Shown here piece by piece: positions 6,961-13,680 of a stretch of 64,000 nt of DNA (positions within the stretch are counted from its first letter, which is position 1; every line of letters starts with the position of its first letter). The notes under the pieces are model-generated. The model was not told the DNA's origin, ran no database searches, and saw nothing but the letters and a program-made list of their open reading frames with translations. A program made the translations under genes and the position numbers. The DNA comes from Rhodanobacter sp. C03 (GTDB taxonomy: Bacteria; Pseudomonadota; Gammaproteobacteria; Xanthomonadales; Rhodanobacteraceae): assembly GCF_002001175.1 (NCBI RefSeq), contig NZ_MUNT01000007.1, positions 62,001 through 126,000 of the forward strand, given 5' to 3'.

Positions 6961-8353
6961 GCCGGAATCGCCGCGCCGGCCGCTGTCACTGGCGGCCCGC
7001 GCGGCGATCGCTACCGGCTTCGTGCTGGCCGGCTTTCTCGGTCTGGTCGGGCTGACCCTGTCGCAGGCGAACAAGGAGCGCGCCTTGAGCGCGCTGCATG
7101 ACCGCCTGCAGAATTTCGCCCTCGCCTACATCACCAATACCGACGTCAACCGCTACGGCAAGCTGTTGTCACCCTCGTCCGACACCTTGCCCGATCCGAA
7201 TTTTTCGCGGCCCGGTTCCGGGCTGTATGCGGTGGCCGTGGGTGAGCACGGCTATCACTGGGAGTCCTCGTCGGCGATCGGCCGCGACTTCAGCTTCCTG
7301 AAAGCGCTGGAGCCGGGGCAGAGCCTGTTCGTCGGCCCGATCGATACGCGCATGGGGCGGCTGTACTACTACAGCTACGGCGTCGCGCTCGATACCGATG
7401 AGAAGGGCAAGTCGGTGCCGCTCACCATGACGGTGGCGCAGACCGAGGAGCAGTTCGAAGGTGCGAATGCGGCGTTCCGCCACGCCCTGGTGATCTGGCT
7501 GTCGATCCTCGGCGTGATGCTGATCGTGCTGCAACTGCTGCTGCTGCGCTGGAGCCTGACGCCGCTGCGCAAGGTGGCCAGCGACATGAGCCGGGTCGAA
7601 CACGGCGACAGCGAATTGCTGGACAGCCAGTATCCGCTGGAACTGACCGGGCTGACCGAACGCATCAATGCCTTCATCAACAACGAGCGCGAACAGCGCA
7701 CCCGCTACCGGCATACCCTGGCCGATCTGGCGCACAGCTTGAAGACGCCGCTGGCAGTGATCCGTTCGCAGCTGGAGTCGACCGCGGGTGGTGAGCCGAG
7801 CTTGGGTGGCAGTGTGCTTGCCCAGGTGCGGCGGATGGATGAACTGGTCGCCTACCAGCTGTCGCGTGCCGCCACCACCGGCCGCCGCACCTTCGCCAGC
7901 GCGGTACCGATCGCCGGCCATGCCGAGGATCTGGTGCAGAGTCTGGAGAAGGTCTATGCCGTCAAGAATGTGCTGTGCGAATTCGATATCGAGGATGGCG
8001 CGGTGTTCTACGGCGAGCAGGGCGATCTGCTGGAGTTGATGGGCAACCTGCTGGAAAACGCATTCAAGTGGTGCGGCCACCGTGTCCTGCTGGTGGTGAA
8101 GATGCAGCCGCAGGCTGGGCGACAGCGGCCAGGCCTGTGGTTGAGCGTGGAGGACGATGGTCCGGGCATCGCCGAGGAGAAGATCGAAAAGGTGCTGCAG
8201 CGAGGCGTGCGTGGCGACGAACGGGTGCAGGGCCACGGCATCGGGCTGTCGATCGTGCAGGACATCGTGCATGCCTATCAGGGCGAGCTGGTGGTCGATC
8301 GCTCACCGGAGTTCGGTGGTGCCCGCTTCAGCGTGAGCCTCGCAGCGAGCTGA
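6908..8353 (+). CDS. PhoQ-like sensor histidine kinase
   Basis: 481 residues from the ATG at 6908, which overlaps the regulator gene by 53 bases; no later ATG keeps the first membrane span. Layout: membrane span about 30-52, periplasmic sensing domain about 53-195, second span about 196-218, HAMP-like linker, dimerisation domain with phospho-accepting H276 (LADLAHSLKTPL), N-box (ELMGNLLENAFKWC), and ATP-lid motifs VEDDGPGIAEEK and GHGIGLSIVQDI. It autophosphorylates and passes phosphate to the preceding regulator. The AHSLKTPL H-box variant is that of PhoQ-type kinases. It converges on mtfA with 18 bases between the stops. Confidence 0.88.
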   Translation: MDADTALPSRAPTATTNEPESPRRPLSLAARAAIATGFVLAGFLGLVGLTLSQANKERALSALHDRLQNFALAYITNTDVNRYGKLLSPSSDTLPDPNFSRPGSGLYAVAVGEHGYHWESSSAIGRDFSFLKALEPGQSLFVGPIDTRMGRLYYYSYGVALDTDEKGKSVPLTMTVAQTEEQFEGANAAFRHALVIWLSILGVMLIVLQLLLLRWSLTPLRKVASDMSRVEHGDSELLDSQYPLELTGLTERINAFINNEREQRTRYRHTLADLAHSLKTPLAVIRSQLESTAGGEPSLGGSVLAQVRRMDELVAYQLSRAATTGRRTFASAVPIAGHAEDLVQSLEKVYAVKNVLCEFDIEDGAVFYGEQGDLLELMGNLLENAFKWCGHRVLLVVKMQPQAGRQRPGLWLSVEDDGPGIAEEKIEKVLQRGVRGDERVQGHGIGLSIVQDIVHAYQGELVVDRSPEFGGARFSVSLAAS

Positions 8354-8371
8354 GCCGCTTTATTCGGACGT

Positions 8372-9166
8372 TCAGCGCGGCCGGCAGAATCCGGGCGGCT
8401 CGCGGCCTTCGGCCGGCGAGCGACCGTAGAACGCTTCCAGCAATCCGGCGACCGCGGGCTCGGCCTGGCGCAGCAGCGCGGGTTGCGAATAGTGCAGTTC
8501 GCTGACCACGGCGAAATATTCGCCGGCGCTTTCCGTCGCATGGTGATCGATCGGGCTGTCGTGACTGTCCGCGGGCATACTGAGCAGACGATCGTAGGCG
8601 AGCTGGAATTGCCTGATCCAGCGTCGTCGCGGAATGTCCACCAGCGGTGGTACGCCATCGGGCGGTCCGTCGAGCATGTCCAGCTTGTGTGCCATCTCGT
8701 GCACGACCACGTTGTAGCCATCCCACGGCTGCTCCAGGTCCAGTTGCACATCGGCCAGCGACAGCACCAGCGGGCCGCGTTCCCATGCCTCACCGATCAG
8801 TACCTCGTCGCCCTCGGTGACGACACCGGTGCGGTCATCGTGATGACTGCGGCGCACCTTGAACTCGCCCGGGTAGATCAGCACCTCGCGCCAGCCGCGC
8901 AGGCTGGCGGCACCCTGTTGCAGCGCCGGCAGACAGGCCTGCATGGCGATCAGCAGCCGCCAGTAGTCGTCCAGCACGGCACCGGCCAGTGCATGGAAGC
9001 GTTTGCGGGCGAGGAACAGCGCAGCGAGCCGACGCAGCTGGTGTTGTCGCTCGGGATCCAGTCGACGTGCGAGTGGGCAAGCGGCCAGTGCACGCCGCCA
9101 CAGCGGGTCGGCAATCGGTGCGGGTTCGAGACGGGCCCACAGTGAGGGCCACCAACGACCCAGCAT
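8372..9166 (-). CDS. mtfA: MtfA family zinc peptidase
   Basis: 264 residues. The zinc motif HEMAH is at 156-160 (NVVVHEMAHKLDMLDG), with the downstream conserved YFAVVSE segment of the M90 family. In E. coli, MtfA is a cytosolic aminopeptidase that binds the glucose-PTS repressor Mlc. Here only the peptidase identity is supported; no Mlc or ptsG gene is nearby. The start at 9166 gives family length; the SD site is poor. It is transcribed toward the PhoQ-like gene. Confidence 0.88.
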   Translation of the reverse strand: MLGRWWPSLWARLEPAPIADPLWRRALAACPLARRLDPERQHQLRRLAALFLARKRFHALAGAVLDDYWRLLIAMQACLPALQQGAASLRGWREVLIYPGEFKVRRSHHDDRTGVVTEGDEVLIGEAWERGPLVLSLADVQLDLEQPWDGYNVVVHEMAHKLDMLDGPPDGVPPLVDIPRRRWIRQFQLAYDRLLSMPADSHDSPIDHHATESAGEYFAVVSELHYSQPALLRQAEPAVAGLLEAFYGRSPAEGREPPGFCRPR

Positions 9167-9177
9167 GATGCCTGGCG

Positions 9178-9501
9178 CTACTGGATGGATCCGGGTAGCA
9201 GCGATTGCCAGCCCAGATGCGGCTGGCGCGCGCGCGCCGGTGTGGAGGGCGCACCGCTGGAGCGATCGTTGCCGTTGCTGGAGGTGTTGCCGGAGCCGTC
9301 GCTGCCCGTGCTGTGCGATGGCGTATCGCGGCTCAGCCCCAGCGCATCGCCGCCGGTGTTGTTGGCGTCACGCGAACTGCTGTTGTCGGTAGCCGTGTGC
9401 TGGGCACTGTCCTGCTCCTGGGTGTCCAGATTCGCCGCGGCAGCACTGCCGATCCCGACAATGCACAAGGCACAACCGATAAGCCAATGGGTGGCGCGCA
9501 T
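9178..9501 (-). CDS. secreted Ser/Asn/Asp/Gly-rich small protein
   Basis: 107 residues: a signal peptide (hydrophobic 7-24, GSAAAANL cleavage region), then a low-complexity segment rich in Ser, Asn, Asp, Gly and Thr with no cysteine after the signal. I recognise no domain. It lies 11 bases upstream of mtfA on the same strand, so the two may be co-transcribed. The start at 9501 is supported by AGGGAG about 10 bases upstream. It could be an unstructured envelope or exported protein; function unknown. Confidence 0.6.
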   Translation of the reverse strand: MRATHWLIGCALCIVGIGSAAAANLDTQEQDSAQHTATDNSSSRDANNTGGDALGLSRDTPSHSTGSDGSGNTSSNGNDRSSGAPSTPARARQPHLGWQSLLPGSIQ

Positions 9502-9720
9502 GGCGATCAAACTCCCTGACCCGCAAGCGAAGACCCGGATCGTCGCAGAAACATCGTGGCGCTGCCAGTGCTGCCGTCGCGGTCGCCACCACGTCGGCAA
9601 TCTCGCCGGATGCCGCGCGTCGCGTCGGCCGGGCTAGAATTCGCACATGCCCAGCCAGAACCGCTTCTTCGCTCCTTGCCGCCGCTGGCCGGATACTGCT
9701 CCGGCGAGCTGGAACGGCTG

Positions 9721-10713
9721 ATGCAGCCGGCGCAGCTGTTGGCCATGCTTGCCGCGGGTGAGCCGCTCTCCGGTGCCGGCCTTGCCGAGCAGGCCGGGGT
9801 GACCCGCGCGGCGATCTGGAAGCAGGTTGAGGTTCTGCGCGCTCGCGGCGTGCCGATCGAGGCGCGCGGGGCGGCCGGTTACCGGCTGCCGTGGCCGCTG
9901 CAGATGCTGGATGCGCAGCAGATTCGCACCGCGTTGCCGGCATCCTTGGCACGCCAGCTGGGCGCACTGGAGGTGCATTGGGAACTGGATTCGACGTCCA
10001 GCGAACTGCAGCGACGTGGGCTTTCGGCAAAAGATCTCGGCGTGCTGCTGGCGGAAACCCAGAGCGCCGGACGTGGCCGGCGTGGACGCACGTGGTTGTC
10101 GCCGCCGGGGCTGAATCTGTATCTGTCCTGCCTCAAGCGCTTCGAATCGGGTTTCGCTGCCCTGAGCGGATTGTCGCTGGCAATCGGCGTGATCGTGCTG
10201 CGCGCGCTGGAGTCGCTCGGCATCCGCGGAGCCGGCCTGAAATGGCCGAATGATTTGCTGGCCGGCGCTGACGCGCACCCGGCGACGGGCAAACTCGGCG
10301 GCATCCTGGTCGAGCTGAGCGGTGAATATCAGGGGCCGTGCGCGGCGATCATCGGCATCGGCCTCAACCTGCGACTGACACCAGCGCTGCATGCGCAGGC
10401 CGGGCAGCCGGCTTGTGATCTGGCCACGCTGGCGGGCGGCACGCCGCCGGATCGCAATCGTGTGGCGGCGGCACTGATCGCAGCCCTGGTGGAAGGCCTG
10501 CAGCAATTCGAGCGTGACGGTTTCGCCGCCTTCGTCACCGAGTATGCGCGGCACGATCTGCTGCGCGGCCAGCTGTTGCAGCTGAGCGGTGCGCTCGGCG
10601 CGTTCGATGGCATCGGTGCCGGCGTGGATGCCCGCGGCGCCCTGCAGGTGCGCCTGGCCGACGGCAGCCTGCGCCAGGTCGACAGTGCGGATGTCACGGT
10701 GCGCCGCGCATGA
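9721..10713 (+). CDS. birA: bifunctional biotin-[acetyl-CoA-carboxylase] ligase / biotin operon repressor
   Basis: 330 residues. An N-terminal winged helix (about 3-58, GLAEQAGVTRAAIWKQVEVLRARG) precedes the catalytic domain with the biotinyl-AMP loop GRGRRGR (117-123), KWPNDLL (174-180), KLGGILVE (from 191) and a C-terminal SH3-like domain. It activates biotin and attaches it to the acetyl-CoA carboxylase carrier protein, and the helix-turn-helix implies biotin-dependent repression of bio genes. The coaX start overlaps its stop (ATGA). The gene order birA-coaX-SPOR is typical of Xanthomonadales. Confidence 0.93.
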   Translation: MQPAQLLAMLAAGEPLSGAGLAEQAGVTRAAIWKQVEVLRARGVPIEARGAAGYRLPWPLQMLDAQQIRTALPASLARQLGALEVHWELDSTSSELQRRGLSAKDLGVLLAETQSAGRGRRGRTWLSPPGLNLYLSCLKRFESGFAALSGLSLAIGVIVLRALESLGIRGAGLKWPNDLLAGADAHPATGKLGGILVELSGEYQGPCAAIIGIGLNLRLTPALHAQAGQPACDLATLAGGTPPDRNRVAAALIAALVEGLQQFERDGFAAFVTEYARHDLLRGQLLQLSGALGAFDGIGAGVDARGALQVRLADGSLRQVDSADVTVRRA

Positions 10714-11471
10714 AGCTGCTGCTCGATCTGGGCAACACCCGGCTGAAATGGGCACTGCAGGCACAGCCCGGGGCGTGGCTGGCACAAGCTGCGGTGGATT
10801 GGCAGACCGATGTCGCCGCGGCGCTCGACGTGGCGTGGGCTGGTTTGCCGCGACCTGTGATGGTGGTCGCTGCCTCCGTGGTCGACAGCGAGCGCGAAGC
10901 ACAGGTAAGCGCCAGTGTGAGCCGGCTGTTCGACCGCCTGCCGCACTGGCTGCACACGCCGGCCAGCGCCTGCGGTGTGCGCAATGCCTATGCCGAGCCG
11001 CAGCGACTCGGCGTGGATCGCTTTCTGGCGATGCTGGCGGCGCACGCCAACGGGGCTGCGCCGTGCGTTCTGGCGGGCGTGGGGACGGCGCTCACACTTG
11101 ATGCCCTGACCGCGGACGGCCAGCATCTTGGCGGGCTGATCGCACCGGGGCCACAGCTGATGCAGCAATCCCTGCTGGGTGCGACCGTGCGGGTACGGCC
11201 GCAGCGGCCCGGCGAGATTCTGGAACTGGCCGACAACACCGCCGACGCGGTGACCTCGGGCTGCTGGCAGGCGGCGGCCGCACTGATCGAACGCTTCGCC
11301 ACACGCATGGCCCCGCGAATGGGCGGCTCACCCATGCTGCTGCTGGACGGTGGCGACGCGGCGACCCTGCTGCCGCTGCTGTCGCTGCCGGCACAGCTTA
11401 GCCGTGATGGCGTACTGCGCGGTCTGGCGCTGTGGGCGGATACGCAGATGGTGGCAGCTTCCGCCGGATAG
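10710..11471 (+). CDS. coaX: type III pantothenate kinase
   Basis: 253 residues. First step of CoA synthesis (pantothenate to 4'-phosphopantothenate), acetate/sugar kinase fold. Visible motifs: phosphate-binding DLGNTRLKW (from D6), LGVDRFLAMLAAH, and GVGTALTLDALTADGQHLGGLIAPG with the adenosine-site glycines. CoaX enzymes need a monovalent cation and are not feedback-inhibited by CoA, which is family knowledge. It overlaps the birA stop by four bases, implying coupling. Confidence 0.93.
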   Translation: MKLLLDLGNTRLKWALQAQPGAWLAQAAVDWQTDVAAALDVAWAGLPRPVMVVAASVVDSEREAQVSASVSRLFDRLPHWLHTPASACGVRNAYAEPQRLGVDRFLAMLAAHANGAAPCVLAGVGTALTLDALTADGQHLGGLIAPGPQLMQQSLLGATVRVRPQRPGEILELADNTADAVTSGCWQAAAALIERFATRMAPRMGGSPMLLLDGGDAATLLPLLSLPAQLSRDGVLRGLALWADTQMVAASAG

Positions 11472-11502
11472 AATGGCGGTTGCTGTCGGTGCTGGGGGTT
11501 CG

Positions 11503-12171
11503 ATGTTTCTGCGTCTGCTGTTTGTACTCCTGAGTGCGCTCAATATCGCGGTAGGTGCGTGGCTGCTGCTGGGCCAGCCGTATGCCCGCGGTGGCAACCC
11601 CACCGATCCCGGCGTGACGGAACTGCGCCTGCTGTCGGAGCTGCCGACACCGGCTGCTTCGACCCAGGCTCCCATTCCTGCGTCGTCGTCGGCGACCGCC
11701 ACGCCAGCGGCCATCAGCTACAGCTGCCTCGCACTGGGTCCGTTCGCCACCCCGCAGGACCTGCGCACGGCGCGGCAGGCGTTGACCACGCAAGCCACAC
11801 GGCTGCGTTCGCGCCAGGAGCAGACCAGCCAGACCAGCGGCTGGTGGGTGTATCTGCCGGCCGCCGGCAGTCGCGCGCAGGCGCTGGAGCAGGCGCGGCA
11901 GCTCGGTGCGCACAATATCGGCGATTACTTCGTGGTCAGTTCCGGCGATCAGCCCAATGCGATTTCGCTGGGCGTATTCAAGGATCCGGCCAATGCGCGC
12001 AAGCGCCGCGACGAGGTGATTGCCGCCGGCTTTCCCGCCCGCATGAGCGAGCGCGGCGAAAGCGTGCCCGAATACTGGCTCGACCTGGTGGTGGCCGACG
12101 GCAGCCATTTCGACTGGCGCAGCCGCATCCACGCCAGCGGGATCGGCTCGCACAGCACCGGCTGTTTTTGA
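11503..12171 (+). CDS. SPOR-domain membrane protein
   Basis: 222 residues. One N-terminal membrane span (about 3-23, LRLLFVLLSALNIAVGAWLLL), a Pro/Ala/Thr-rich linker, and a C-terminal region (about 75-210) whose ISLGVFKDPANARKRRDEVIAAGFPARM resembles the SPOR peptidoglycan-binding fold. SPOR domains bind denuded glycan strands at the division site. The start is chosen at 11503 (GGGGG eight bases upstream) rather than at the ATG 30 bases earlier. It is the third gene of a birA-coaX-SPOR unit, and its 3' end carries the -35 box of the tRNA-Thr promoter. Confidence 0.82.
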   Translation: MFLRLLFVLLSALNIAVGAWLLLGQPYARGGNPTDPGVTELRLLSELPTPAASTQAPIPASSSATATPAAISYSCLALGPFATPQDLRTARQALTTQATRLRSRQEQTSQTSGWWVYLPAAGSRAQALEQARQLGAHNIGDYFVVSSGDQPNAISLGVFKDPANARKRRDEVIAAGFPARMSERGESVPEYWLDLVVADGSHFDWRSRIHASGIGSHSTGCF

Positions 12172-12197
12172 GCATGCACGGCCGAGCCTGCTAGAAT
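12168..12197 (+). promoter_or_regulatory. candidate promoter of tRNA-Thr
   Basis: TTGAGC (12168-12173) and TAGAAT (12192-12197) are separated by 18 bases and end 11 bases before the mature tRNA 5' end. The -35 box overlaps the last codon and stop of the SPOR gene. Confidence 0.55.
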
Positions 12198-12208
12198 CCC
12201 CGACCTTC

Positions 12209-12284
12209 GCCGGCATAGCTCAGTTGGTAGAGCAACTGATTTGTAATCAGTAGGTCCCCAGTTCGAATCCGGGTGCCGGCACCA
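12209..12284 (+). tRNA. tRNA-Thr (anticodon UGU)
   Basis: 76 bases with encoded CCA. Acceptor stem GCCGGCA pairs with TGCCGGC, D-arm GCTC/GAGC, anticodon loop TTTGTAA giving UGU (reads ACA and by wobble ACG), T-loop TTCGAAT. The single A-C mismatch in the T-stem is also present in E. coli tRNA-Thr(UGU), so it is normal. A terminator follows 9 bases downstream. Confidence 0.98.
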
Positions 12285-12293
12285 GAAAGACCA

Positions 12294-12322
12294 AAAGGCC
12301 CACAGCGATGTGGGCCTTTTTT
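12294..12322 (+). terminator. intrinsic terminator after tRNA-Thr
   Basis: AAAGGCCCAC-AGCGAT-GTGGGCCTTT followed by T residues: a perfect 10-base stem with a U-run on the plus strand. Confidence 0.9.
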
Positions 12323-12360
12323 CATGGGTTGAATGCAAGCCTCATCCGGCATGCCGGCAC

Positions 12361-13473
12361 TCAGCCTTCATTCGGCGGCACCAGCTTGCGCTGCATGATG
12401 GGGGAAACTGGTGAAGCCCGCGTGGGCTTGCCGCGATGGATGGAGATCGTGGTCTCGGCCGTGGGGTGCTCCACGTTGCCGGTCAGCAGGTTGACGCTGC
12501 CGGCCGCGTCGACGCGCACGATTCGGACATCGTCGATCGACAGCGGCTGCCCGGCGGTCAGGGTGGTTGCCGGGCGCTGCGGCAGTACCAGCCATGCACT
12601 GCCCAGCGAGCCCGGTGCAATCCGTCCGCTGCCGTCTTGGTCCACCAGCAGCGCGGTATGTTCATCGATGCCGACACCGAAGATTCGTCCGGCCGGAAAC
12701 TCCTGGTTGAAGCGGGCGACGAAGGTGATCAGGCGTCCGAGCCGGCTGCGCCGCGAGAAGTGGGTGTCGATGACGACATGGGCCAGCTGCGGGTAGTGCA
12801 GGAAGTCGCTTTCGAGTGACATCTCGGCGTTGTAGGGATCGGCCAGCGCCGCGCTGGATTCCATGCTGCCGCCAGCGAGCGCGGTGTAGCTGTAGTGGCC
12901 CAGGATTGCCAGGCCGGCGCTGCTGCCGCCGATCGGGCGATGCAGACGCACATGCTCGTTCAATGCGTCCTGCACCGGCGTGCCTTTCCAGTAGTTGATG
13001 TAGTGCGCCTGATCGCCGCCGGCGAGGAAAATCCCGTCGGCGCCACGCAGCGCCGCCAGCACGCGCGGATCGAATGACGCCTGCCGGTTGTGGAACACAA
13101 TGGTTTCGGCCGATACCACCGGCCCCCACTGGGTGGCGAACTGCTCGCCGTAGTTACCATTGTGCGGATCGAAGCTGTCGTCGGCGCGCAGTATCACGAT
13201 ATGGCCGCCGCCGGCACGGCGGGCAATGAACTCGAAGGCCGCATCGACACTGCCGCCGCCACCCATCAGGGCGAAGCCGGTTTCGGTGTGCGCGGCGCGC
13301 GGCAAGCGTGGGTCTCCCGTCACGAAATAGTCGAAATTCCGGTCCTGATACGCCTGCGGACGTGAGTCCGCCGATGCGTCTGCTGCGGGTGGCGATGGCA
13401 CCGGGCTGGCCACGCCGAAGGTGCAGGTAGTGAGCAGCGCAAGCAGCGCCAGCAATCGGCCGGGAAGACGCAT
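12361..13473 (-). CDS. secreted cyanophycinase (peptidase S51 family)
   Basis: 370 residues with an N-terminal signal peptide (hydrophobic 7-20). Cyanophycinases cleave the storage polymer multi-L-arginyl-poly-L-aspartate into beta-Asp-Arg dipeptides. Catalytic elements visible: the nucleophile elbow GGSSAGLAILG (Ser185), H238 in VVIDTHFSRRSRLGRL, and E271 in GIDEHTALLV. The start at 13473 is favoured by AAGGA about eight bases upstream. Because of the signal peptide it probably acts outside the cytoplasm, on polymer released by other cells. It is divergent from a large TonB-dependent receptor, and arginase lies 5 kb on, both consistent with use of the products. A more generic S51 peptidase function is possible. 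Confidence 0.88.
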   Translation of the reverse strand: MRLPGRLLALLALLTTCTFGVASPVPSPPAADASADSRPQAYQDRNFDYFVTGDPRLPRAAHTETGFALMGGGGSVDAAFEFIARRAGGGHIVILRADDSFDPHNGNYGEQFATQWGPVVSAETIVFHNRQASFDPRVLAALRGADGIFLAGGDQAHYINYWKGTPVQDALNEHVRLHRPIGGSSAGLAILGHYSYTALAGGSMESSAALADPYNAEMSLESDFLHYPQLAHVVIDTHFSRRSRLGRLITFVARFNQEFPAGRIFGVGIDEHTALLVDQDGSGRIAPGSLGSAWLVLPQRPATTLTAGQPLSIDDVRIVRVDAAGSVNLLTGNVEHPTAETTISIHRGKPTRASPVSPIMQRKLVPPNEG

Positions 13474-13680
13474 GCGGTGATCCTTGCGTAATGAGTCGTG
13501 TCGCAATATCTAACACAATCGCAATAACTTGCCATTTTTGCGCAGCTCTGCGTTAAATCCAGCTCGGTCCGGGGATCGCGGCAGATGCCAGGCAGGCGTC
13601 GATTGCAGGCGATGAGCGGGGGAGCGCAAGGCACGGCGGGGGCTGTGCGGATACGCGGAATTCATTCCATGGGGAAATCG

